A stretch of DNA of 64,000 bases from Sphingobium sp. SCG-1 (lineage in GTDB: Bacteria; Pseudomonadota; Alphaproteobacteria; Sphingomonadales; Sphingomonadaceae). The DNA lies in NCBI RefSeq assembly GCF_002953135.1, contig NZ_CP026373.1, positions 172,977 to 236,976 on the forward strand. Reading direction: 5' to 3'. Made by a program: the position numbers and the translations under genes. Each line of letters begins with the position of its first letter. The first letter of the stretch is position 1. The notes below the pieces were generated by a model. It was not told the origin of the DNA. It saw only the letters and a program-made list of their open reading frames with translations, and ran no database searches. This document shows, piece by piece, positions 18,445 through 27,460 of this stretch.

Positions 18445-19965
18445 ATGCTACACCAAGCCATCGAAAAGTTGAACGCTAACGTCGCTATTCGTTCGAAATA
18501 TGATAATTTTATCGGCGGTCAGTGGGTGGCCCCTATGGGAGGCGAATATTTCGACAATCCCTCGCCGATCACCGGGCAGAAAATTTGCTCCATAGCCCGA
18601 TCGAAGGCGGAAGATATTGAACTGGCCCTGGATGCCGCGCACGCTGCAAAGGACAAATGGGGACGTACGTCTGTAGCAGAACGGGCGCTGATCATGAACC
18701 GGATTGCAGACCGGATGGAGTCAAAGCTCGATCTACTGGCGCTGGTCGAGACGATAGACAACGGTAAGCCGATCCGTGAAACCACAGCTGCGGATCTCCC
18801 GCTGGCGATCGACCATCTGCGCTATTATGCTGGCTGCATTCGCGCGCAAGAGGGCTCGCTATCGGAAATTGACGATGACACAGTTGCCTATCACTTCCAC
18901 GAACCACTTGGCGTGGTCGGTCAGATCATACCTTGGAACTTCCCGATACTAATGGCCATCTGGAAGTTAGCGCCGGCGATTGCCGCGGGCAACTGCGTCG
19001 TGCTCAAGCCGGCCGAGCAAACCCCCATGTCGATCATGGTTCTCATGGACGTGATCAGTGACCTGCTTCCGGCTGGCGTAATTAATGTCGTAAACGGCTT
19101 TGGTATCGAGGCCGGCAAGCCATTGGCCCAAAACAAGCGCATCGCAAAGATCGCATTCACCGGCGAGACAACGACCGGTCGCCTTATCATGCAATATGCT
19201 ACCGAGAATCTTATTCCCGTAACGCTTGAACTCGGCGGCAAGAGCCCGAATATTTTCTTCGCAGATGTCATGGCAGAGGACGACGATTTTCTTGATAAGG
19301 CGATCGAAGGGTTCACCATGTTCGCGCTCAACCAAGGCGAGGTTTGCACATGCCCCAGCCGCGCGCTCGTCCATGAGTCAATTTATGACCGTTTCATGGA
19401 GAAGGCGATCGCTCGGGTACAAGCCATCCGTCAGGGTAGCCCTCTCGACGCAGCGACGATGATCGGCGCGCAGGCTTCAAACGATCAGCTCGAGAAGATT
19501 CTGTCATATATCGACATCGGTCGCGGCGAAGGCGCCAAAGTGCTGACTGGCGGCGCGCGCAGTGCGCTCGATGGCGAACTTGCCGAAGGCTTCTATGTTC
19601 AGCCAACGATCCTGGAAGGGCATAACAAGATGCGCGTTTTCCAGGAGGAGATTTTCGGCCCCGTCGTGGCGGTCACGACGTTTAAGGACGATGCCGATGC
19701 GCTCGCGATCGCGAATGACACACTTTACGGCCTCGGCTCCGGTGTCTGGACGCGGGACGGAACACGTGCCTATCGCATGGGCCGCGGCATCAAGGCCGGT
19801 CGCGTTTGGACGAACTGCTATCACGCCTATCCGGCCCATGCGGCTTTTGGTGGGTACAAGCAATCGGGCATCGGCCGCGAAACGCACAAGATGATGCTCG
19901 ATCATTATCAGCAGACCAAGAATCTGCTTGTGAGCTACAGCCCCAAAGCTTTGGGATTTTTCTGA
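18445..19965 (+). CDS. NAD-dependent aldehyde dehydrogenase (ExaC-like)
   Basis: A 506-residue enzyme that oxidises an aldehyde to the acid with NAD. Visible motifs are PWNFPILMAIWKLAPA, the Rossmann-type FTGETTTG, the general base in LELGGKSPN, and the nucleophile Cys301 in NQGEVCTCPSR. The ATG at 18445 follows a strong AGGAGGG. It is followed by a hairpin and then a DUF779 gene, the same pairing seen for acetaldehyde dehydrogenases of the ethanol-oxidation system in Pseudomonas. It probably handles the aldehyde produced by the PQQ alcohol dehydrogenase encoded 8 kb away. Confidence 0.92.
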   Translation: MLHQAIEKLNANVAIRSKYDNFIGGQWVAPMGGEYFDNPSPITGQKICSIARSKAEDIELALDAAHAAKDKWGRTSVAERALIMNRIADRMESKLDLLALVETIDNGKPIRETTAADLPLAIDHLRYYAGCIRAQEGSLSEIDDDTVAYHFHEPLGVVGQIIPWNFPILMAIWKLAPAIAAGNCVVLKPAEQTPMSIMVLMDVISDLLPAGVINVVNGFGIEAGKPLAQNKRIAKIAFTGETTTGRLIMQYATENLIPVTLELGGKSPNIFFADVMAEDDDFLDKAIEGFTMFALNQGEVCTCPSRALVHESIYDRFMEKAIARVQAIRQGSPLDAATMIGAQASNDQLEKILSYIDIGRGEGAKVLTGGARSALDGELAEGFYVQPTILEGHNKMRVFQEEIFGPVVAVTTFKDDADALAIANDTLYGLGSGVWTRDGTRAYRMGRGIKAGRVWTNCYHAYPAHAAFGGYKQSGIGRETHKMMLDHYQQTKNLLVSYSPKALGFF

Positions 19966-20015
19966 GCGGAGCCTCTTACGGAACGCAAGTTCTGTGATGA
20001 TAATTTACCCCCCCA

Positions 20016-20053
20016 GGGCGGCGGATCGGTGGTCCGCCGCCCGCCCCGTTTTT
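20016..20053 (+). terminator. Terminator-like hairpin between aldehyde dehydrogenase and DUF779
   Basis: Stem GGGCGGCGGA / TCCGCCGCCC with a seven-base loop, followed after a few bases by GTTTTT. The next gene's AGGAGG starts right after the T run, so this may work as a partial terminator or attenuator that lowers expression of the downstream genes. Confidence 0.7.
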
Positions 20054-20064
20054 AGGAGGCCGCC

Positions 20065-20475
20065 ATGCAAATTCCAGCACGCGTGACGATTACCGACGTT
20101 GCCGATGCACTTCTGAACCGGCTTAAGCAAAAGCATGGCCCACTCATGTTCCATCAATCGGGTGGCTGTTGTGACGGCTCTGCGCCGATGTGCTACCCTG
20201 CCGGAGAATTTCGAGTCGGTGGTCAAGATGTTCTGTTAGGATATATTTCAGACGCGGTACCGGTGTGGATGGGCGCGGCACAGTTTGAATTTTGGAGACA
20301 CACGCAACTGACGATCGATGTCGTGCCAGGCCGCGGCGCTGGATTCTCGCTTGAGAGTCCAGAGGGGTTTCGCTTCATAGTTCGCAGCCGCGTGTTTACC
20401 GATGAAGAGGCGACGATCCTCGATGGCGCTCCATCACTCTCCACCGGCGCAACCGGGCATTCGGTGATGGCCTGA
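20065..20475 (+). CDS. DUF779 domain protein
   Basis: A 136-residue protein with the family hallmark HGPLMFHQSGGCCDGSAPMC, rich in Cys, and WRHTQLTIDVVPGRGAGFSLE. DUF779 proteins are almost always encoded next to acetaldehyde-type dehydrogenases and are found in the Pseudomonas ethanol-oxidation regulon. Their function is unknown; the Cys/His cluster suggests metal binding or redox sensing. AGGAGG precedes the ATG by a few bases. Confidence 0.88.
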   Translation: MQIPARVTITDVADALLNRLKQKHGPLMFHQSGGCCDGSAPMCYPAGEFRVGGQDVLLGYISDAVPVWMGAAQFEFWRHTQLTIDVVPGRGAGFSLESPEGFRFIVRSRVFTDEEATILDGAPSLSTGATGHSVMA

Positions 20476-20495
20476 ACCCGATTTTTTAATGTATC

Positions 20496-21701
20496 ATGCG
20501 GGATGACGAACTGGTCGGAGCATGGCAGGGTGCCCCTGTGCAGAAAATGAAAAACGAAGCCTCCATCTTGGATGGCGCTGTTCGAGTCGGCACCTCGTGC
20601 CTAGACGACACGGAGCAGGCGGTGCGCTCGGTTCTGCGTCAACTCGAATGGCCGGATCTTGCCGGTGCGATGATTTTCTGCTCGAACCGCTATGACCTCT
20701 CGGTCGTATCCAATGTTTTGAGCGAATGCGTGCAGAATGTACGCGTAATTGGCTGCACCTCGGCTGGCGAACTTACGCCATCTGGAATGGATAGCGGCAC
20801 GATAACAGCAATCGGTTTTCCGGACACCGATTTCTCGTTCACCACGGCTTTCATAGACAATCTCGAAACCTTCGACGGAATTGCCGCGCAGAAGGCAATC
20901 CGGACAGCCGCGGCAAAATCGATCGAAAGTTCGCGGCGCTTAGGTGATAAGCTAAATCGCGCTGCGATATTCCTGATGGACGGTCTTTCGCACCGCGACG
21001 AACTCGTCACTGTGACAGTCCAGGACGCGCTTGGCGGCATTCCCATGGTGGGTGGCTCGTCGGGGGACAGGATCGCTTTTCGCGACGCTTTCGTTTTTCA
21101 CGATGGCGCGTTTAGAAGTAACTGCGCCGTCGTCGGCATTCTCTCGACGTTGCGACCCATGAAGGTTTTCCGAGCACAATATTATGTGCCGCGAGACGAG
21201 AAGATGGTCATCACGAGCGCGAATGTCGCCAACCGCATCGCTTTGGAACTCAACGCAGAGCCGGCTGCTCTTGAATATGCGCGGTTGACCGGTGTCTCGG
21301 TTGCGGATCTTGGGCCCGAGGTGTTCGCAGCCCATCCTCCGATGGTGCGGGCTGGCGGCGAATATTATGCGCGATCCATCCAATGCGTTAATCCCGACAA
21401 TAGCCTCACTTTCTATTGCGCAATAGACGAAGGCATCGTCATGACGTTGGGTGAAAGCACGGATATTGTCCGGGAACTCGAGCAGTTATTTGCCGGATTG
21501 GCGGACGAGGTGTCGGGGGTGGACAAAATCATTGGATTCGATTGCGTCTTGAACTCGATTGAGGTGGCGCACCGGCAGTTGACATCCGCCGTGTCCAATC
21601 TTTTTGCGCAGCAAGGGGTTGTAGGATTTAGCTCTTATGGCGAGCAATTCGGCTCGCTGCATGTCAACCAGACGTTGACTGGTTTAGCGATCGGAAAATG
21701 A
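20496..21701 (+). CDS. FIST-domain sensory protein
   Basis: A 401-residue soluble protein with FIST N and C domains. Motifs are FCSNRYDLSVVSNVL, RVIGCTSAGELTPSGMDSG, GGIPMVGGSSGD and a C-terminal part with GFSSYGEQFG near residue 380. FIST domains are predicted ligand-binding sensors that accompany signalling proteins. The end overlaps the hybrid kinase gene by four bases (ATGA), so the two are translationally coupled, as in the Pseudomonas ErcS'-type alcohol-sensing locus. It probably senses or relays a metabolic cue to the kinase; the ligand is unknown. The start may be the ATG at 20496 or an ATG about 17 codons later. Confidence 0.85.
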   Translation: MRDDELVGAWQGAPVQKMKNEASILDGAVRVGTSCLDDTEQAVRSVLRQLEWPDLAGAMIFCSNRYDLSVVSNVLSECVQNVRVIGCTSAGELTPSGMDSGTITAIGFPDTDFSFTTAFIDNLETFDGIAAQKAIRTAAAKSIESSRRLGDKLNRAAIFLMDGLSHRDELVTVTVQDALGGIPMVGGSSGDRIAFRDAFVFHDGAFRSNCAVVGILSTLRPMKVFRAQYYVPRDEKMVITSANVANRIALELNAEPAALEYARLTGVSVADLGPEVFAAHPPMVRAGGEYYARSIQCVNPDNSLTFYCAIDEGIVMTLGESTDIVRELEQLFAGLADEVSGVDKIIGFDCVLNSIEVAHRQLTSAVSNLFAQQGVVGFSSYGEQFGSLHVNQTLTGLAIGK

Positions 21702-23968
21702 CAAAGACTTTTGAGAGCTTGGGCAGACATGCCAACGGCTCAGCCGAGTATGAACTCCAAAAGTTGCGACGCATTAACACTGCGCTTATCAACCGTGTCG
21801 AGCGTGCAACCGACTTACAGGGTAACGCATTTTCGTTGTTCGAAACGGCTATCACGCTGGAGAGTAGAGTCCGCGATCGGACGGTTGAACTTGAGCGGAC
21901 GTTGAGTGAACTCGCAGCTGCAAGTGCCTCGTCGCTCCAAGCCAGGTCGATCGCCGAAGACGCTCAGCGTCGACTGCGTGACGCTATCGATACAATCAAT
22001 GAAGGCTTTGCCCTCTTTGATCAGAACGATCGGCTGGTCCTGTGCAATCAGACTTATCTAGGCCTCTGGCCCCGAATTGCCGATCGAATTCACGCTGGAA
22101 TGGCATTCTCCGAGATCGCTCAGATGATCGTTACTGATGGCACGACATTGGGGGCAATGGTCGCGCCGGACCGCTGGGTCTCCGAGCGATCACGTCAACA
22201 TGCCGTTGCTGCGGGCGGCCATGTTCATGCTCTGGCCGATGGGCGCTGGATCCAGATCAACGAGCGCAGGACGAGCGATGGGGGCATCGTGTGCCTTTAT
22301 ACGGATATCACCGAAGCAAAGGCTGAGGACGCCCGCCAGCGCGCCCAGGAACTCGCGGAGAAATCGACGCTGCTCCAGGCGACGTTGGACAATATTCCGC
22401 AAGGGGTATGCGTGTTTGGTCCCACCGGTGAATTGGTCGCGTGGAATGGATCGCTTCGCGCATTGCTTGATCTTCCGGCCGACGTCGCAGACGCCATTGC
22501 CACACACGGCCGTTTTTTATCGCTCTGGAACGTCAGAAGGGCCGATATCGGCGAAAATGACTGCGTCGAATGGTTAGGTAGCGAGGAAAAAGAGCGGATC
22601 GTTCAACGTTCGCTATCAGATGGCCGAAGTCTGGAAATCCGTCGCGCGCGAATGCCCGATGGAGGCCTCATGATAACCTTCAGCGATATAAGCGAGAGCC
22701 GGCGAGCGGCGACTGTGTTGCTTGAAGCAAATGATTCCTTGGAAAGGCGAGTGGCCGAGCGTACGTCCGAAATGGCGGCTGTGAACTCGAAACTTCAACG
22801 CGAAATAGCCGAACGCCTCGGCGTGGAAGCTGCCCTGCGCGAAGCGAAAGGACTGGCTGAACAAGCCAACCTCTCCAAGACACGGTTTCTGGCAGCTGCC
22901 AGCCACGACCTATTGCAACCTCTCAACGCAGCACGGCTGTTCGTCTCGGCTCTGGAAGATCGAAGAATGGCGTTGGCGTCGCGGGCGCTGATAAATCAAA
23001 CCAGTTCAGCGCTCGAATCAGTGGAATATCTCCTTGAGGCTTTGATGGAGATATCGAAGCTAGATGCAGGTGCCGTGGTTCCCGAACTGAGAGAATTTCC
23101 GATCGGAGACCTCTTGCGAAACATGAAGGCGGAATTTCTCCCCCTTGCCCGCGCCGGTGGTCTTGAGCTGCGAATCTCTGATTGTGGAACTTGGGTTCGA
23201 TCGGATGCACGCCTGCTCAGGCGCGTCCTCCAGAATTTTATATCAAATGCTATAAAATACACCAAAACAGGGACAGTTAGCGTCGAATGGACCATCCGCG
23301 GTGACGTGGTCCGTCTGTCTGTAACTGACACCGGGCCGGGTATTCCTGCCGAGCATCACGTGGAGGTTTTCCAGGAATTTTTTCGGCTGGATGGCGGAGC
23401 GCCAAACAGGGGAATGGGGCTCGGACTAGCAATTGTCCAAAGGGCGAGCCGGATGCTTGACCATCCCGTTCATCTGGAGTCCAAACAGGGCGTTGGATCG
23501 ACATTCTCAATTGATGTACCCACCACGACAGCCCAGGCCACAAGCATAGCCATCCCGGCCTTGGCCAAGCGGCGGGACCTGTCGGCACTCCGGATTCTCG
23601 TGATAGACAATGACATCAGTATATTAAGCGCGATGACTGCGTTACTTTCCGGCTGGGGTTGCGAGGTGCTGACCGCACGCGCGGCCGACGAAGCCGTGTC
23701 CTATCTTCGATCGCACGATGCCATTCTTCCGCATCTGATTCTTGCCGATTATCATCTGGACTGTGATGCCTTGGGAGATGATGCCGTTCGGCTCTTCCGC
23801 AGCGAGGCGAACGCGCAAATTGCCGCAATCATCATTACTGCTGACCGCTCACCTGACCTGCGGCAGCACCTCATGCGGAATGGCTTCCACGTTCTCACGA
23901 AACCACTTAAACCGGCTCAACTTCGGGCGATGCTAAGCAGGACCGTCGAAGACCTGCATCTTCCATAG
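21698..23968 (+). CDS. Hybrid sensor histidine kinase (NahK/ErcS'-like), PAS-PAS-HisKA-HATPase-REC
   Basis: A 756-residue cytoplasmic hybrid kinase with no membrane segment. A coiled coil fills residues 1-90. Two PAS domains follow (INEGFALFDQNDRLVLCNQTY near 105, PQGVCVFGPTGELVAWNGS near 235), then a second coil, HisKA with His403 in AAASHDLLQPLNA, an HATPase domain (NFISNAIKYTKTG, VTDTGPGIP, GMGLGLAIV) and a C-terminal receiver with the Asp in LILADYHLD. This is the order of NahK/ErcS'. It is coupled to the FIST gene. The likely output is the LuxR-type regulator encoded beyond the IS66 insertion. Confidence 0.9.
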   Translation: MTKTFESLGRHANGSAEYELQKLRRINTALINRVERATDLQGNAFSLFETAITLESRVRDRTVELERTLSELAAASASSLQARSIAEDAQRRLRDAIDTINEGFALFDQNDRLVLCNQTYLGLWPRIADRIHAGMAFSEIAQMIVTDGTTLGAMVAPDRWVSERSRQHAVAAGGHVHALADGRWIQINERRTSDGGIVCLYTDITEAKAEDARQRAQELAEKSTLLQATLDNIPQGVCVFGPTGELVAWNGSLRALLDLPADVADAIATHGRFLSLWNVRRADIGENDCVEWLGSEEKERIVQRSLSDGRSLEIRRARMPDGGLMITFSDISESRRAATVLLEANDSLERRVAERTSEMAAVNSKLQREIAERLGVEAALREAKGLAEQANLSKTRFLAAASHDLLQPLNAARLFVSALEDRRMALASRALINQTSSALESVEYLLEALMEISKLDAGAVVPELREFPIGDLLRNMKAEFLPLARAGGLELRISDCGTWVRSDARLLRRVLQNFISNAIKYTKTGTVSVEWTIRGDVVRLSVTDTGPGIPAEHHVEVFQEFFRLDGGAPNRGMGLGLAIVQRASRMLDHPVHLESKQGVGSTFSIDVPTTTAQATSIAIPALAKRRDLSALRILVIDNDISILSAMTALLSGWGCEVLTARAADEAVSYLRSHDAILPHLILADYHLDCDALGDDAVRLFRSEANAQIAAIIITADRSPDLRQHLMRNGFHVLTKPLKPAQLRAMLSRTVEDLHLP

Positions 23969-24095
23969 AACATGAGTGCCACTGCGGTGAGACAAGGCTG
24001 CGAGAAGGCTGGAGGCGGGTCGTTTTACTGCCGCGCCCCGATTTTTAACGGACCGTTTGGCGCGCATGCGCATGTTCCCGACTTGCAATCCCTTT

Positions 24096-24118
24096 GTAAG
24101 CGGGGTCTGACGGCCGCC
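24096..24118. repeat. Left terminal inverted repeat of the three-gene IS66 element
   Basis: Starts GTAAGCGGGG and includes GGCCGCC. It pairs imperfectly with 26576-26598. Target duplication ATCCCTTT lies just outside. Confidence 0.88.
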
Positions 24119-24171
24119 TTGCATGCCGGGCATCCGACGGGTTGATTGCCGCTCTTTGAGCGGGGTGGCCG

Positions 24172-24615
24172 GTGTCGGACGAGATCGAGGATTCAGCAAG
24201 CGGTGCAGCGACTACTCATATGAGTGGTCGTATGAGTAGTCGGATAGAGGTCGTTCGCCGAGTGTCGGGCCGTCGCCGTTGGACGGTGGAGCAGAAGCTG
24301 GCCGCGCTGCGGGATGCATTTGGTCCAGAAGGTTGCGTGCGCACGGCCTGTGAACGCCATGAGGTTGGCAGCGGCTCGATCTACACATGGCGGCGACAGG
24401 CAATGTCCGGCGAGCTGACCGGGGTGCGCAAGCCGATCGAGCCTGCATTTGCAGAGGTGCAGATCGGCGAGCAGCTGGCCTTGCCCGCCCCAACGGTTGC
24501 GGCGCGTAGCAACGGCGTGATCGGGATCGAGCTGCCATCGGGCATCAAAGTGAGTGTGGACGCCACGGTCGATGCCGATGCGCTGTCGCGGGTGATCGGC
24601 GTTCTGGCGCGATGA
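24172..24615 (+). CDS. tnpA: IS66 TnpA (OrfA)
   Basis: A 147-residue protein with the IS66 OrfA helix-turn-helix region RWTVEQKLAALRDAFGPEGC, then RHEVGSGSIYTWRRQ. This is an accessory DNA-binding subunit needed with TnpB and TnpC. The start is GTG at 24172. Its end overlaps tnpB in an ATGA junction, so translation is coupled. Confidence 0.93.
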   Translation: MSDEIEDSASGAATTHMSGRMSSRIEVVRRVSGRRRWTVEQKLAALRDAFGPEGCVRTACERHEVGSGSIYTWRRQAMSGELTGVRKPIEPAFAEVQIGEQLALPAPTVAARSNGVIGIELPSGIKVSVDATVDADALSRVIGVLAR

Positions 24616-24959
24616 TCCCGCTGCCGCCATCGACGCGGATATTCCTGGCCTGCGGCGCGACGGACATGCGCAAGGGCTTCGACGGCCTGGCGGTGATGAC
24701 GCAGCAGGTTCTGGAGGAGAGCCCGCATTCCGGTGCGCTGTTCGCCTTCCGGGGCAAGCGGGGCGATCTGGTCAAGCTGCTCTGGTATGATGGCCAGGGC
24801 ATGTGCCTGTTTTCCAAGCGGATGGACCGTGGCCGGTTCGTGTGGCCCTCGACCAAGACGGGGTCGGTGGTGATGACGGCGGCGCAGCTTTCGATGCTGT
24901 TGGAAGGCATCGACTGGCGGCGCCCGGAGCGTACATTTACCCCGTCACTGGCAGGATAA
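24612..24959 (+). CDS. tnpB: IS66 TnpB (OrfB)
   Basis: A 115-residue protein with the canonical IS66 Orf2 signature IFLACGATDMRKGFDGLAV and LLWYDGQGMCLFSKRMDRGRFVWP. The frame is intact, starts within tnpA and ends 60 bases before tnpC. Confidence 0.95.
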   Translation: MIPLPPSTRIFLACGATDMRKGFDGLAVMTQQVLEESPHSGALFAFRGKRGDLVKLLWYDGQGMCLFSKRMDRGRFVWPSTKTGSVVMTAAQLSMLLEGIDWRRPERTFTPSLAG

Positions 24960-25019
24960 AATGCCCGGATTATGGCGCTTTTTCTGGCATGAAGGCGGCC
25001 GATCGGCTATACGATCGCG

Positions 25020-26573
25020 GTGTCGGATGCAGGCTTTTCCACCCCTGATAAAGATGCTCGGATCGCCGAGCTTGAAGCCGCATTGGCGGCTGCCCGCGCC
25101 GATATTTCCGCCCGTGACATCCTGATTGATACGCTGCGCGTGCAGATTGCACGCCTCAAGCGGATGCAGTTCGGCAAGTCGTCGGAGAAGCTGGACACCC
25201 AGATCGCGCAGCTTGAGCTGGCGCTGGAAGAGCTCGAAAGCGAGGCCATCGTCGCCGCCGCGCGGCGGGCCGATCCAGTTCAGGCAGATCGGCCATCACC
25301 GGTTCGGGCGCTGCCCGCCCATCTGCCGCGTGAGGAGCAGCGGATCGAGCCCGAGCAGGGCAACTGCACCTGTCCGGACTGCGGCGGCGCGCTGCGGCCG
25401 CTGGGGCAGGATAGCGATGAGATGCTCGATGCCGTGCCGGTCCAGTGGCGCGTCGTACGGACCATCCGCCCCAAGTATAGCTGCCGGTCCTGCGAGAAGG
25501 TCGTGCAGGCACCCACACCGGTAAAGGCGATAGCGCGGGGCAAGGCGACCTTCGGCACGCTGGCCCACGTCGTTGTCTCCAAGTTCGACCATCATCTGCC
25601 GCTCTACCGTCAGGCTGAGATAATGGCGGCGCAGGGCATCGAGATCGATCGCTCGACGCTGGCAGGCTGGGTCGGCCAGGCATCCGTGCTGCTCGACCCG
25701 ATCATCAGTCGTGTCCGCGAGATCGGCCTGACCGCCTCGAAGATCCATACCGACGATACGCCGGTCCCCATGCTTGATCCGGGTCGGGGTAAGACGGCGA
25801 CTGGCAGGCTCTGGGCTTACGCCGTCGACGATCGCGGCTGCGGCGCCACGACCCCGCCGCTGGTCTGGTACGAGTTCACCACCGATCGGACCGGTGCACA
25901 TCCCCAGCGGCAGCTAGCCAACTTCACCGGCTATCTGCAGGCCGATGGCTATGCTGGCTATGACAAGCTCTACGATACCAACCGCGTCACCGAAGTCGCC
26001 TGCTGGGCGCATTTCCGGCGCAAGATATTCGACATTCATGCGACCAAGCCGACCCCGCTCACCACCGATCTGCTGGAGCGTATCGGTCAGTTCTATGAGA
26101 TCGAGGCAGAGGTTCGCGGCCATCAGCCCGATATCCGACGACGAAGCCGACAGGACCGCACCAAGCCGCTGATCAACGAGTTGCATCAGGCACTCGACGA
26201 TGCCCTGCGCCGTCTCTCGCCCAAGTCCGAGATGGCCAAGGCCATTGCCTATGGCCGCAAGCGTTGGGACGCGCTGACACGCTTCCTCGACGATGGCCGA
26301 CTGGAGATTGATAACAACATTGCCGAGCGCGCCATGCGCTGCGTGGCCCTGGGCCGCAAAAACTGGCTGTTTGCAGGATCAAAGGCGGGCGGTGATCGGG
26401 CCGCCGCCATCTACTCCATCATCGAGACTGCCAAGCTCAATGGCCTCGAACCGCAGGCCTACATCGCCGATGTCATCGCCAAGATCGCTGGCGACTGGCC
26501 TGCCGCGCGCTGGGATGAACTCATGCCCTGGAACTGGCAGCCAGATCAGCAACCGATCGCCGAAGCCGCCTGA
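25020..26573 (+). CDS. tnpC: IS66 TnpC transposase
   Basis: A 517-residue transposase. An N-terminal leucine-rich coil (IAQLELALEELESEA) is followed by a zinc-finger region (CTCPDCGGAL, CRSCEKVV) and the DDE core: IHTDDTPVPML, the second Asp in LQADGYAGYDKLY, and the Glu in IDNNIAERAMRCVALGRKNWLFAGS. The closing LNGLEPQAYIADV block is typical. The start is GTG at 25020. It looks functional. Confidence 0.95.
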   Translation: MSDAGFSTPDKDARIAELEAALAAARADISARDILIDTLRVQIARLKRMQFGKSSEKLDTQIAQLELALEELESEAIVAAARRADPVQADRPSPVRALPAHLPREEQRIEPEQGNCTCPDCGGALRPLGQDSDEMLDAVPVQWRVVRTIRPKYSCRSCEKVVQAPTPVKAIARGKATFGTLAHVVVSKFDHHLPLYRQAEIMAAQGIEIDRSTLAGWVGQASVLLDPIISRVREIGLTASKIHTDDTPVPMLDPGRGKTATGRLWAYAVDDRGCGATTPPLVWYEFTTDRTGAHPQRQLANFTGYLQADGYAGYDKLYDTNRVTEVACWAHFRRKIFDIHATKPTPLTTDLLERIGQFYEIEAEVRGHQPDIRRRSRQDRTKPLINELHQALDDALRRLSPKSEMAKAIAYGRKRWDALTRFLDDGRLEIDNNIAERAMRCVALGRKNWLFAGSKAGGDRAAAIYSIIETAKLNGLEPQAYIADVIAKIAGDWPAARWDELMPWNWQPDQQPIAEAA

Positions 26574-26575
26574 TC

Positions 26576-26598
26576 TGCGGCCTCCAGCCCACGCTTAC
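26576..26598. repeat. Right terminal inverted repeat of the three-gene IS66 element
   Basis: Ends in CCCACGCTTAC, the mirror of the left GTAAGCG terminus. The second copy of ATCCCTTT follows at 26599-26606. Confidence 0.88.
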
Positions 26599-26711
26599 AT
26601 CCCTTTTGGAGTTGCCAAAGGATTTCAGTCGGGTCGGTTTTCTCATAGCGTGGGTCTAGCCACCAAAGCGCGCTAGGCCAGGCCTCTGATCGGTTGCGAC
26701 GATATCAGTAT

Positions 26712-27386
26712 CTAATGGTGTCCCTCGGGCGTCTCAGTCGAGGTAGCGTGAAAATTGACACGCGTTGCCAGCAAAACCGCTTGGGTGCGACTAAACACAT
26801 TTAGCTTGTTCAGTATCGCCGACACGTGCGCCTTAACGGTTGTTATCGACACATCCAGCTCGAATGCAATTTGCTTGTTGAGCATGCCCGCAACTACAAA
26901 TCCAAGAACAACCTTCTGTTGGGGCGTAAGTGTATCGATGCGACGCAAAATATCGACTTCAGCAGGGCCTGCTGGCGTACCCGCGTCGCTCCAGTCTTCA
27001 GGAAAGAAAATCTCTCCTGCCGCAATACGTCGAATAGCATCAACAATTGCACTGCGCCGGAGGGATTTGGGGATGAAACCCGATGCTCCAGCCGCGAGCG
27101 CATCTCTTGCGACGCCAAATTCCTGCGACGCTGAAACAATCGCCACCGGTATTGCAGGATAGCTCGCGCGCAACCGTTCGAGACCCGACATTCCATTTGA
27201 CCCGGGCATATGAAGATCGAGCAACACCAGATCAAGGCTGCCTTCACGTTCTATGACCGCAATCGCCTCGTCAAGGCTGGCCGCTTCGAACAACTCAAAT
27301 CGGTCGAATGCCGCAGATATGACGGTCCGCAGTCCGTCACGAACAAGCGAGTGATCGTCCGCGATCAAGATACGTTCCAATGCCAT
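26712..27386 (-). CDS. LuxR/NarL-type response regulator (AgmR/ErbR-like)
   Basis: A 224-residue two-domain regulator. The receiver domain has the acidic pair in IADDHSLVRDGL, the phospho-acceptor Asp in VLLDLHMPGSNG and Lys in GFIPKSL. The C-terminal helix-turn-helix is LTPQQKVVLGFVVAGMLNKQIAFELDVSITTVKAHVSAI. The ATG at 27386 has GGAGAGGAA just before it. AgmR/ErbR-type regulators activate PQQ alcohol dehydrogenase genes in Pseudomonas, and this gene lies directly downstream of such a dehydrogenase. The hybrid kinase encoded across the IS66 insertion is the likely partner. The TGTACCAAAG element is a candidate binding site. Confidence 0.87.
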   Translation of the reverse strand: MALERILIADDHSLVRDGLRTVISAAFDRFELFEAASLDEAIAVIEREGSLDLVLLDLHMPGSNGMSGLERLRASYPAIPVAIVSASQEFGVARDALAAGASGFIPKSLRRSAIVDAIRRIAAGEIFFPEDWSDAGTPAGPAEVDILRRIDTLTPQQKVVLGFVVAGMLNKQIAFELDVSITTVKAHVSAILNKLNVFSRTQAVLLATRVNFHATSTETPEGHH

Positions 27387-27460
27387 TTCCTCTCCAGCCG
27401 AAGTGCCGTGAGCACCTCGACCGGAGTGTCCGAGGAGATGCGGTACTTTGACCGATCCCA

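Larger units (their letters stand above)
24096..26598 (+). mobile_element. Complete three-gene IS66 element
   Basis: The element is 2503 bp with tnpA, tnpB and tnpC in order. Its ends are imperfect inverted repeats, both starting GTAAGCG (left GTAAGCGGGGTCTGACGG, right read inward GTAAGCGTGGGCTGGAGG). A perfect 8-bp direct repeat ATCCCTTT flanks it at 24088-24095 and 26599-26606. It inserted between the hybrid kinase gene and the convergent response regulator gene without cutting either. Confidence 0.95.
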
